A DNA stretch of 64,000 nucleotides from Isoetes taiwanensis. Its lineage: Eukaryota; Streptophyta; Lycopodiopsida; Isoetales; Isoetaceae. The position numbers and the translations under genes are program-made. The notes below the pieces were generated by a model, which saw only the letters and a list, made by a program, of their open reading frames with translations, did not search any database and was not told the DNA's origin. The stretch is taken from contig JAJEKV010000078.1 in assembly GCA_021234155.1 (NCBI GenBank), positions 1,862,001-1,926,000 on the forward strand, read 5' to 3'. Numbering within the stretch: the stretch's first letter is position 1; each line of letters starts with the position of its first letter. Positions 23,083 to 32,773 of this stretch are shown piece after piece.

Positions 23083-25454
23083 CCATTGCTGTAATTCAGT
23101 GAGATTCTTTTGCTCCTTGTATATGATTGGTAGGATCTTAAAGCTGATAAAACCTTGGTCATAAGAGCATAATTGCTCTTATGAACAATAAATAAATAAA
23201 CTGAAATTTCTAAGCAGATTCTCAAACCCGCTTTCAAATCCACTGGCATACTTTTGCCTCAAAACTATAAACCTACTCTCTGTCATTAAATTTTAAATCT
23301 TTATTCATTAGATCATAACTGCTATGTGAATAGTGGAAATGGGCATCAAGAAGTGTGTATTTTCTCTTAGTTTCATGGTTATAACACACTACAAAGAGAG
23401 GAAAACACAGGATTTATGATAATGTAATGGTATGATGGCCGGTTTGAGGAAAAAAAAAAGCCACGATACCCTACAAGTTTCTTGAAAAACAGGATGATGG
23501 AAGAACACTTACAGGGTAGTGACATTTGGTGATTCTTCAACCTGGAGCCAACACCATGGCAATCCGGTGACGGTCTCGATCGTTTCGACGCCGGCCTCGA
23601 TCGTCAACAAAATTAAAAGGAGGGATAGGGCATCAATTAAGTTTTCGTCGACAAGTTATGATGTTGTTAACCAATTGTTAAAACTTAATTTAACAAAAAT
23701 GGATGTGAAAGGGGGTTAAATGCCTAATTTAACCCTAACAATTTGTCAAAAGTTAACCCCTTAGATTTAACCATTTTTCTAACAAAAACCATATGTGTTA
23801 CTAGTTATTTTCTTTTTTTTTTAAACTAAACAAAGTTAACCCCATGGTGTGTAGGTACCCTTTAGTTTTATTGAAGCTCTATAGTACACACAAAAGACAC
23901 CCATTAGTTTTAATATAAATCACTATATCACTGATAACTAGCATGAATAACTATATTATAAATCACCATGACTATTGAAAAACCACTATCCCATGTGGTT
24001 TTCTTCTATCAGGTAATTTCATGCATAAAAAACCATGTATATGGTGGTTTTTAGATGATATAATACTAGTTAACTAGGCTAGCTCATTTTTGGGCTCCTT
24101 GTGTATCTTGCAGCTTCTCACCCTCCTTTTCAAATTTGTCATCAACATGTATCATTCCTCTCCAACGCTGTTGAATCCAGTAAGATGATGAGATTGGGTA
24201 GCAGCAGCAGTTCTGGGATTAGAGGAGCAGTAGAACTTATGTGGATCCGCTCGAGATTGCTGAGGCGCAGATTATTGTCTTTTCCAATTCTTGATAACGG
24301 TGGTTGAATATCAAAAAAGGCTCGAAGAAAAAATTGTTTGCCATTTTAAACCACCTTCCAATTGCATGGCATTTTAGCGGCCAAATGAAACTGAAATTTG
24401 ATTCCTTACAATGATTACATAGGTCGTTGCACGTTTAACTGCTGGTTCAATCGCGTGCCATCGATTAAACTAAATGGTGGAACTCGGGACCATCGATCTC
24501 AAGTCGATCGACGACATAAACCTAACCACCAACATTACACTAAACGCTGGGCTGTCGATACAAAATAAATCCTCCCAACGATTCCGTGATCAAAATCTAT
24601 ATAACCTTTTGATTTTTTTTGTGCTTCCTGATCGCAGATATTCCACAACTGGCGCTTGATTTGTTCGGAGGCGCTTGAAGAACCAAGAGCTAGGATTATG
24701 ATGTCATAAATTAGAACAATTTTTCTTTTTGTTTTACATATTTCAAGTCACATATAAAAGACAAATGAGAATTGCAATGTTTAACATAAGATTTATCAAG
24801 TCCAAAAAGAAGATTAAAGAAAACAAAAAGGCCCCTAGAAAACAACCGCAGGTTGGCGTGATTTTAGAATTCACATAATCCCAATTTAATTGAGCGATAG
24901 TTTATCTCCCTTCTACCAAGGAAAGTCCCTATAGTTCCAAGAGAACCATATGCAAGCATAGTTTCTATTTAAAGGTGGCAGATGGGGGTCCTTTTGGAAT
25001 CTCAGGTGCAGCACGGGGGCATCATCAGAGTGCAGTGTAAAGCATGAGGAGTAGCAGAAATAGCAGCAGCACCTTGAGGGTATCAGTATTAGCGACAATG
25101 GCAGCAACAACAGTGTCAGCTTCAGTAGTGAGTGTAGCAGTAGCACCCTGAGGTGTTTAGCAGCTCTCTGTATCGGATGGCCTGAACACATGCGCTTTGT
25201 CTTGAATCAAGATTACTGTCCATCCGGTGCAGTTGATGGCCCTGACCCGAGCTACGTTCTTTTACATTGTTCTTGTTATCGCGGGGTGATGAGGTCATGA
25301 TCGACATACAATGAGGTGCGCTTCAACTTCATACCCTGGCATAATAAGACATTTCTTCTGTGCATTTGCAACTGTGTATTTAACAATACGTTGGTGGTTT
25401 GGGTGCTGAACACCATGACAAGAGGCCCTGGAAACGTGTATAGAGCATGGAACC
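23083..25454. other. Region without a recognised gene
   Basis: Short open frames at 23519-23719, 24101-24307 and 24474-24659 (plus) match nothing known. A serine-run (SSSSS) coding-like patch lies at about 24195-24225. A ~45-bp segment at 24858-24902 with CATAATCCCAATTTAATTGA recurs in direct orientation at 33368-33412. Confidence 0.3.
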
Positions 25455-25755
25455 TCATCTGTAATAGGACCAATGTGTGGAGCCGATTAATGTGGTCGCT
25501 TGCTGCTTCAGTGAGGCCACAAACTGCCACATTGTGTCTCCTGCAACTCTGCTCCTTTTGCTTGCTGAGCCATGAGGCAATGTTCCCTGCCCTATTATAT
25601 GTTGTCTGGCATGCATCTGCTGGGAGCTGCTTGTCGCTTGCATTAAACCCATGGTGGATGTCAGGGTGGGGTAGCATTCGCATATCTAGGCTAGTGGTTT
25701 TCATCATGGGAACATGAGCAGGAGCAGCTGCTATAGTTTGTTGGGAGACCCTCAC
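25455..25755 (-). pseudogene. Unrecognised Gln/Met/His-rich coding-like fragment, cut by the copia insertion
   Basis: Two overlapping minus-strand frames (65 codons at 25455-25652 and 159 codons at 25276-25755) share a low-complexity composition, for example MQATSSSQQMHARQH and QQTIAAAPAHVP. This resembles the disordered part of a plant regulatory protein, but I recognise no domain. The sequence continues across the copia insertion into 30551-30871, where a Ser/Gly/Tyr frame (SYSGGQMPPYRTYEQL) reaches the insertion point. Joining the two sides gives stops, so if this was one host gene it was already decayed, or the two parts are separate exons. Confidence 0.25.
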
Positions 25756-25825
25756 CTTCTATAACTGAGATCTGAGCTTTTGTTGGAGCCTGTTATGTGG
25801 CCAATTCATGCACGCATGGCTACAG

Positions 25826-26092
25826 TGTTGCAAAGAGAAATCAAGCGTCTATTGATATAATGAACGGAACAAGCAGAAGGTAAACAGAAGGCAAGCGTTG
25901 GCTGTTATGCCAGACGATTGCAACTCAGGAGAAAAGCTTGGAAAACTACAGCTTGATCTGTTTCTTAAATAGATCAAGCTTTACAACGGCTACTGCTAAT
26001 AATAGAAACTATGAACCAAGAAATGATCACTGTTGCTGACAGCTTTGTCTTGTTCTGGAAGTTTGTTAGTATCCAGAACAGTATCTGCAACA
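25826..26092 (-). repeat. 3' LTR of the copia element
   Basis: 267 bp. It lacks the 30-bp palindromic segment found in the other LTR (30450-30479) and has one clear G/A difference near 25915 (CCAGACG against CCAAACG). A polypurine tract abuts it at 26093. Confidence 0.96.
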
Positions 26093-26736
26093 CCCCCACT
26101 CAGTGACAGTGAGAGATCTGGACCCCCACTCGAAAAGAGACCAATAGCCATGATGAATTTGCTGTGCTTGGGTCGAGCAAGTGCTTTGGTAAGCATGTCT
26201 GCGGGCATTTCATGGGTGGGACAATATTTGAGGGAGATGATATGGTCGTTGACAAGATTGCGTATGAAATGGTATTGAATGTCAATGTGCTTGATACGGC
26301 GGTGAAGGACAGGATTTTTAGCAATAGCCATGGCTCCTTGGTTATCAACGTGAATGAGAGTATGAGTGGTGGCAGTGAAATGGAGTTCAAGACAGAGTCG
26401 TTGGAGCCAAATGGCTTCTTTGGAAGCATGACTGAGTGCAACATATTCAGCTTCTGTACTAGAGAGGGAAATGCAGGATTGTTTGGAACTGTTCCAGCTA
26501 ATGGCTCCGCCAGCAAGTAAGAATACAAAGCCTGAGATGGATTTACGATCGTGATGATCACTAGCCCAATCGGCATCAGAGAACCCTTCGATAGGAGTGG
26601 TGGAGTCAGCAGAATAATGAATGCCATGGGTAAGAGTACCAAATGAGGGTAATCCGAGAACACGCTTTCGGGGATGCACAATGGGAGTTTCTGGGATCAG
26701 TGGAGAACTGAGACAATTTGCAGAGGGGAAGGGCAA
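25996..26736 (-). pseudogene. Copia pol, RNase H end, out of frame with upstream pol
   Basis: Encodes the copia RNase H domain that degrades RNA in the RNA-DNA hybrid. Landmarks are EGFSDADWASDHHDRKS (about 26560), SLSSTEAEYVALSHASKEA (about 26440), HVDNQGAMAIAKNP (about 26320) and HIDIQYHFIRNLV (about 26260). The frame differs from that of the upstream RT. The connecting segment of pol, with GNLLGMINFAAISTRPDLAL at about 26730-26800, lies in a third frame, so at least two frameshifts fall between about 26620 and 26840. The open frame runs through the polypurine tract into the LTR. Confidence 0.92.
26093..26100 (-). other. Polypurine tract of the copia element
   Basis: On the minus strand this reads AGTGGGGG, directly before the 3' LTR. 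This is the expected site of plus-strand priming. Confidence 0.85.
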
Positions 26737-29700
26737 GGTCTGGACGAGTGGAGATGGCCGCGAAGTTGATCATGCCGAGAAGGTTCCCCAGATTGTGCTT
26801 TGATGGATTGAAGGGCGTAACTACTGGGTGGATCATCGGGAAGGAGATGGAGGCCAAATTCAAGGGGTGTGTACACAGGATTGCAGGTCTGCATGTGAGC
26901 TGTGGAGAGGATATCAGCAATGTATTTGGACTGAGTAAGGGCAAGTGTACCAGCTTTTTGATTGTATGCGATTTCGAGCCCAAGGAAGTAATGGATGCAG
27001 CCGAGATCCTTCATGCAAAAAACTGAGTTGAGTTGGGACTTGATAGAGAGAAGGTCATCTGCATTTTCAGCAACAATGAGCAGATCATCCACATAACAAA
27101 GAATGCTCAGGAAACTTGGTTGCAGTCGAAAATAGACACTGGGATCTGCGTTGCTGCGTTGAAATCCAAACTGGAGAAGACTTTGATCAAGACGAGTATA
27201 CCAGGACCTGGAGGCTTGACGAAGGCCATAGAGTGCCTTATGTAACCTGCAAACTTGAGTAGGATCAGAGGAGTGAAAGCCAGGAGGTTGCTCAAGATAG
27301 ACTTCCTCATGTAAATCGCCGTTGAGAAAGGCATTAGTGACGTCCATTTGGTGGATATGGTAACGATTCATGGTGGCATGAGCTAGAATGGTCCTGATAG
27401 AAACCATGCGAGCAACAGGAGCATACGTTTCCTCAAAGTCGACACCTTCGATCTGATTGAAGCCACGAGCAACGAGGCGTGCCTTGAACCGAGCTATAGA
27501 ACCATTGGGATGGGTTTTGATCTTGTAAACCCATTTACAAGAGACAACAGGGCGATCCGAGGGACGCGGAACAAGAGTCCAAGTATGAGCAGCATGGATG
27601 GAATCAATTTCCTCTTGCATGGCACGGGTCCCTTCCTCTTTGTAGGGACTGTGAGTGGCGTGAAAATAGGAGACTGGGTCTGCAGGTATAGTCTGAGACA
27701 AAAAGGTGTAATCAGCAGCCCATGCTGGTGGTTTGTGAATGCGTGTAGGGCGAGACGGAGGAGGAGACAATGGGGAATCTGATGGGGGAGTGGCAGAGAG
27801 TGAATCAATGGAAGGGGAAGGAGAGGCTGGGGAATTGGAGGGTAAAGGGGAGGAGGGTTCAGGATCAGAAATGGGATCAGGAGAGGAGAGTTCAAGAGTA
27901 GGAGGGACAGGCATAAGAGGAGGAATGATGGTAGTAGGCAATTCTAGGAGGACCAAATCGGGAGGAAGAGGAAGGTGATGGCAAGGCAGATGTTCTTGGA
28001 ATTTGACATGGCAGCTTAAGATGAGTCGATGGTGATGCAGGTCATAAAGGCGATAGGCCTTGCTGGTGAGGGAATAGCCTAAAAACATGCAAGGAATGGC
28101 TTTAGGAGCAAGTTTAGAGGATGGTTTGGGGAGGTGGACGTATGCCTGGCAGCCGAAGACACGCAAATGATGGACGGAGATGGGCTTACCAGTCCAAGTT
28201 TCTTCAGGGATCTTGTTGTCAATGCTACGGTGAGGAAGATAATTGAGGAGATAGACTGCAGTATGAGCTGCTTCACCCCAAAATTTGATGGGAACGTTCA
28301 TGCCAAATAAGAGAGTGCGCATCATCTCCAAGATGGTCCTGTTTGCACGTTCAGCCCGCCCATTTTGCTCCGGGGAGTAAGGGACTGAAAATTGATGTTG
28401 GATACCATGAGTGGTGCAATACTGCTGAAATATACGAGAGCTAAACTCGCCGCCTCCATCTGTTCTAAGAGTTACAAGCTTGTGTCCACTGATTCGTTCG
28501 GCAGAAGCATGAAAAGTGGTGAAATGAGAGAAAGCATCACTTTTGTAAGACAAGAGATAAATGAACAATTTGCGGCTATAATCATCAAGAAAGATGAGAA
28601 AATATTTGCTGCCACCAAAGGTTGGAACAGAAATTGGTCCGCATAGGTCACTGTGAACAAGTTCCAGGGGCTTGGTCGCACAGTGTTCAGAGATGGGAAA
28701 GGAGCAGCGAGTGATTTTGGTTTGAAGACATGTAGAACAAGAGGTGTTTGCATGAGGAATTGAAGAGAAATGATCACGGGAAGCAAGAATCTGTAAACGG
28801 TAGTGTGCAGGGTGACCAAGGCGAAAATGCCAAAGATCAGGAGGAAAGGAGGATGTGGAAATGCAAGCATGTTCAGGTGGAGAGACGAGATCCAGACGAT
28901 ACAAATTACCAAGCCTTGTGCCAGTAAGGATGATGTTGTTGTGGGTTTCAGACATGAAATGGACGTGAAGGCCTGCAGAGGTAAGTTTGCTGACAGAGAT
29001 AAGCTGCTTGTGTAAACCAGGGACGTGGAGAACATCAGGAATGAGTTTCTGTGCACCAGACTTAAGGGAGAGGAGAATGTTGCCAGTGGCAATACCTTCT
29101 TGAGGATTGTTGTCGCCCATGAGAACAGAACGTGGACTGGAGAGGACCTTGTACGTGGTAAAAATGTGGCGAAAAGGGGTCATATGTGAGGTTGCTCCAG
29201 AGTCCAGGTACCATGCATGGTCAAGATGGGTCAAAGGAACGTCCTGGACATGAAAAAGAAATTCAACGGGTGAGTCCGGAGTATTCAAAAGAGGAGGGAG
29301 GTCACCTTGTTCTTGAGCCACGTTTCCATGCTCAATGGAGGGACGTTTAGAAACTGGAGCAGGAGCAGTATACTCTTTTGCAAAATGGCCTATCTTCTGG
29401 CATCTGTAGCAAGTGACAGTGCTACGGTCGATTTTGGGACGGCGAGGAACTTTGTTTTCAGCAACCATGACAGAGTCTGAAGATGATTTGGTCTTGCCTT
29501 GCCTTAAGGCTTCAGCTTGAATGCGATCAATTGTGGCCTCAAAAGTATAGTCTGACAGCCGGCCTTCCAGATTGATAATGAGCCCTTCATATGAACGAGG
29601 GAGACTGTTGAGGAGGAGGCAAACCTTTTCATCATTGGTGATCTGTACCCCAGTGGCATCAAGATCATCTAACATGGCTTTCAAGCGACATATATGGGAA

Positions 29701-29807
29701 GTGACATCTCCTCCTTCAGAAAGGTGGAGTTCATACAAGGATTTCCGGAGTGCAAGACGATTTCCTGCCATTTTGGAAGCATAGTGATTGTCAAGAAACA
29801 TCAGCAT
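26697..29807 (-). pseudogene. Copia gag-pol: gag C-terminus, protease, integrase, reverse transcriptase
   Basis: A 1036-codon open frame. Order: gag with UBN2-like helices (LALRKSLYELHLSEGGDV); zinc knuckle CYRCQKIGHFAKEY (about 29360-29400), where the last Cys is Tyr; aspartic protease WYLDSGATSHMTPF (about 29195); integrase zinc-binding H...CSTCLQTK; integrase core with HSDLCGPI, RTDGGGEF and EQNGRAERANRTI, giving the D, D, E triad; reverse transcriptase with EETYAPVARM, QMDVTNAFLNGDLHEEVY and the catalytic YVDDLLIV. After the YVDD block the frame runs on to about 26840 and then shifts. It would replicate and integrate the element, but the copy is broken at the gag start and after RT. Confidence 0.95.
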
Positions 29808-29818
29808 TTCACTTGCGC

Positions 29819-30109
29819 TTAAAACTTCCTTAACCGGGCCTTGCCAGGTGTGTCACCCAGGCTAGTACAAATTATCAACCGAGCCTTGCGGTCCTTTTCA
29901 ACAGCATCATTCGTCTCATCCAAGACGATCTCAATAGTACTATTACCAGAAGAATCAGGAGCCAAATTTGGCACAGAAGTGATATTCCAGAGGTTCTTGT
30001 CCTCTAAAATCATTTTGAGTCGCCAACGCCACATCTGATAGTCCCTGCCCTCAAAGCGAGGCAGAAGACGCCATTCAGATGAAGGTGGAGCATTCAGAGC
30101 AGAATCCAT
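29819..30109 (-). pseudogene. Copia gag N-terminus, separated from gag-pol by a break
   Basis: Begins MDSALNAPPSSEWRLLPRFE and continues GRDYQMWRWRLKMILEDKNLW, the typical N-terminal gag region of plant copia elements. It starts about 125 bp inside the primer-binding site. The frame ends at a stop just before the next gag frame begins (29807), so a frameshift near 29815-29840 separates the two parts. Confidence 0.85.
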
Positions 30110-30234
30110 TTGGATCAGGGAGTAACGATGGAAGAAGCTTTTCTTGGAGCTAAATATAGAGGCGAAGAAAAGGTAAAGAAAAAAGGAACGGATTAGAATT
30201 TGTGGTGGTGTGACTTAGGCGCTAAGAGAGAGTC

Positions 30235-30248
30235 GTGGGCCCATAACC
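30235..30248 (-). other. Primer-binding site of the copia element, anticodon-region (half-tRNA iMet) type
   Basis: On the minus strand GGTTATGGGCCCAC directly follows the 5' LTR. It is complementary to the anticodon stem-loop region of initiator tRNA-Met (GTGGGCCCATAACC, anticodon CAT), not to its 3' end. Drosophila copia uses this kind of site with a cleaved half-tRNA primer; most plant copia elements use the 3' end of the tRNA. Confidence 0.8.
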
Positions 30249-30545
30249 TGTTGCAAAGAGAAATCAAGCGTCTATTGATATAATGAACGGAACAAGCAGA
30301 AGGTAAACAGAAGGCAAGCGTTGGCTGTTATGCCAAACGATTGCAACTCAGGAGAAAAGCTTGGAAAACTACAGCTTGATCTGTTTCTTAAATAGATCAA
30401 GCTTTACAACGGCTACTGCTAATAATAGAAACTATGAACCAAGAAATGAGTTGAGTAGTTTGTTAACTACTCGAGATCTTCACTGTTGCTGACAGCTTTG
30501 TCTTGTTCTGGAAGTTTGTTAGTATCCAGAACAGTATCTGCAACA
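30249..30545 (-). repeat. 5' LTR of the copia element
   Basis: 297 bp, matching the 3' LTR except for a 30-bp extra segment at 30450-30479 and few substitutions. Inside that segment GAGTAGTT and AACTACTC form a perfect 8-bp stem around TGTT. Confidence 0.96.
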
Positions 30546-30550
30546 TACAG

Positions 30551-31294
30551 TTGCTCATAAGTTCTATATGGAGGCATTTGCCCTCCTGAGTAACTGCAAC
30601 ACAAAGTCCTCACACAGTTCGATCCTGCATGATATGCTACGCTTGTTCCACGAGTCTTGGCGCGTGGCTGTCTTTTCAGTGTATACCCCCCGTCAATCTT
30701 GCCCGTATCATCTATTTTACGTATGGGTATTGCATCCACGTACTCTCTCAAGAGAAGTCTAGTTGCCATATCTGCCCTCTCCGGGGGCGGGGGAGGAAGG
30801 TGGAAGGGACTATGTCTCAGTGCCATCGACGTGCATGTCAATGGGATATGATGAAGGGATGCAGGACTCATCTAGCTCTTCTATGCAAATCACAGGGAAA
30901 AAATTGCCACCAATAATTAAATGATTGGTTGCAATCAATAAACCATTATCATACTATGTAACAATGCTCAAAACTTAAAATGAAATAGACTTTAAAGCAC
31001 AACTTCATTATATTGGGAAAATTTTCAATGGATTGGATTTTTTTATTGTACACCTTCTGCATGCCCATGTATCATACATATGTATCTAAGATACATGAAT
31101 AGATTTGTAGACCTTCTGCAGGTGTCGATACATGTGAGGTGTTAGAGAATAGGATTATATGTATAACTTCTACTCAATCTCAATCAAATTCTCAAAGTCT
31201 ATTACGAAGACAACTTTACTCAAGTTCTCAATTTGATCTTAGAACCACAAGGTTACATTTAATTTTCAACCATTATATGAAATCATAGTGAACA
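30551..31294. other. Flank of copia element, unrecognised coding-like frame on minus strand
   Basis: A minus-strand frame (30871 down to the LTR) contains DAIPIRKIDDTGKIDGGYTL and SYSGGQMPPYRTYEQL. I recognise no family. The copia insertion truncates it. The remainder to 31294 is AT-rich. Confidence 0.25.
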
Positions 31295-31560
31295 CTATTC
31301 ATTTGTCATCGAATAATTCACTGTAGCAGTGTAACACTTGGAGAACTCAGGCATCCGATATTTCGCGGATCCACATCTATCCGGCACACCCAACTTGGTT
31401 TTCATCATCTGCTCATCTCCCTTATCTATATATCTCTTCATTAGTTCATGTTTGGTAGTAACCGATCGGCAAGGCTTAGCCATCGGAGTTCTAAAGCTGT
31501 CTTCCTTATCTTTATATATTCCACATGCATCTCGACTCCAAATGTTAACCCTTCAGTATT
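31295..31560 (-). other. Possible 3' LTR remnant of the second copia fragment
   Basis: Lies in the right place and starts with TGTTAA on the minus strand, with AATATATAAAG as a possible promoter. There is no partner LTR and no target duplication, so the call rests on position only. Confidence 0.25.
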
Positions 31561-31786
31561 ATAATAATACTAACATATGTTAAATGTTAACTCCTTGAAT
31601 TTAAATCATACCTTTAACCATACCCTTCAAATGTATTGCAAGGTTCAACTCAAGATCGTTTTTGCACTTAGTATCAACTTCCATCTTACCCTACTATTGG
31701 CCTTGCAGATCCCTTAGTGATTAGCTTCCCTTCACCTTGTAGATACTGTACTTCAAGTCCTGATACTGCTCATAAATAACATGATA

Positions 31787-32773
31787 CTACTTAACACTAA
31801 TGTTATTTTCCTTGCAGCTGATCATTTGTCTCAGCTTATTAAATTTTGTCTCTGTCAATGCCTTAGTGAGAATGTCTGCGAGCTGCAACTCAGTTTGTAC
31901 ATATTGTACTTCAATGATTTTTCTACTTACCAGATCTCTTATGAAATGCATCTCCAGCTCAATGTGCTTGGTTCTTTCATGCTGTATGGGGTTTTTAGTC
32001 ATTGCTATGCAGCTGGAGCTATCAGAGTATAACTGCAAAGGTTTTCTTTGTTCTATCCCTATTTCCTTCAATAACCTTTCACTCTATACCATTTCCTTTG
32101 CATCAAGGGTTGTAGCTGCATATTCTGCTTCTGCAGAAGAAAGTGCTATGGCCTTTTGCTTCCTACATTTCCAAGAGATAGGCCCTCCACCTAGCATGCA
32201 GATAATTCCTGAGGTTGACTTTCTGTCATCAGGGTCTCCACCCCCATCAGAATCACAGTAAGACAATAACTCCATGTTATCAGAATCAAATTGAATGCCA
32301 AAATCTATAGTTCCCTTCAAATATCTAAGGACTCTCTTAGCTGCCTGCCAATGTACCTTTCCAAAATTATGACAATACCTGCTCAAGATATTTACTGCAA
32401 ATGAAATATCAGGTCTGGTACAGTTAGATAAATATAGCAAACATCCAACTAATTCTTGATATGGAACTTTTTCCAATTCTAACTTCTCCTTATCAGATTG
32501 ATCACCCATATTGGAAGAAAGTTTGTTACCAGGAACCATAGGAGTTTGAACCACCTTACAATCTTCCATGTTAAAGCTTTTTAGCATGCCTGCAATATTC
32601 TGACGTTGAGTTAGAGTTAGAATTTGTTTGTCTCGATCTCTGGAAACCTCAATACCTAAGAACTTCTTGAGTTCTCCTAAATCAACCATCTTAAAACGAT
32701 TTTTAAGAATGTCTTTACACTTTTGCAGCACACCAAGACTGCTACTAATCATGATATTGTCATCCACATACAA
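31787..32773 (-). pseudogene. Second copia element fragment: reverse transcriptase end and RNase H
   Basis: Minus-strand translation starts abruptly at the RT active site (MYVDDNIMISSSL). It continues FKMVDLGELKKFLGIEV, YQELVGCLLYLSNCTRPDIS and VHWQAAKRVLRYLKGTIDFG, then RNase H with KSTSGIICMLGGGPISWKC and ALSSAEAEYAATT. After a frameshift at about 32075 it continues in the second block with LYSDSSSCIAMTKNPIQHER, HIELEMHFIRDLV and QLADILTKAL, ending at about 31787. Everything upstream of YVDD is missing, replaced by unrelated sequence from 32774. A possible 3' LTR start is TGTTAACATTTGGAG (minus, about 31554), but no second LTR exists to confirm it. It is clearly different from the element at 25826-30545. 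Confidence 0.92.

Larger units (their letters stand above)
25826..30545 (-). mobile_element. Ty1/copia LTR retrotransposon, nearly full length
   Basis: A 4.7-kb element read on the minus strand, so the 5' LTR is at the right. The LTRs start TGTTGCA and end TGCAACA. The flanking 5-bp duplication TACAG is exact (25821-25825 and 30546-30550). A primer-binding site, a polypurine tract and gag-protease-integrase-RT-RNase H coding in copia order are present. The LTRs are nearly identical apart from one 30-bp indel and a few substitutions, so the insertion is fairly recent. The coding region is nevertheless broken at two places, so the copy is not autonomous. Confidence 0.96.
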
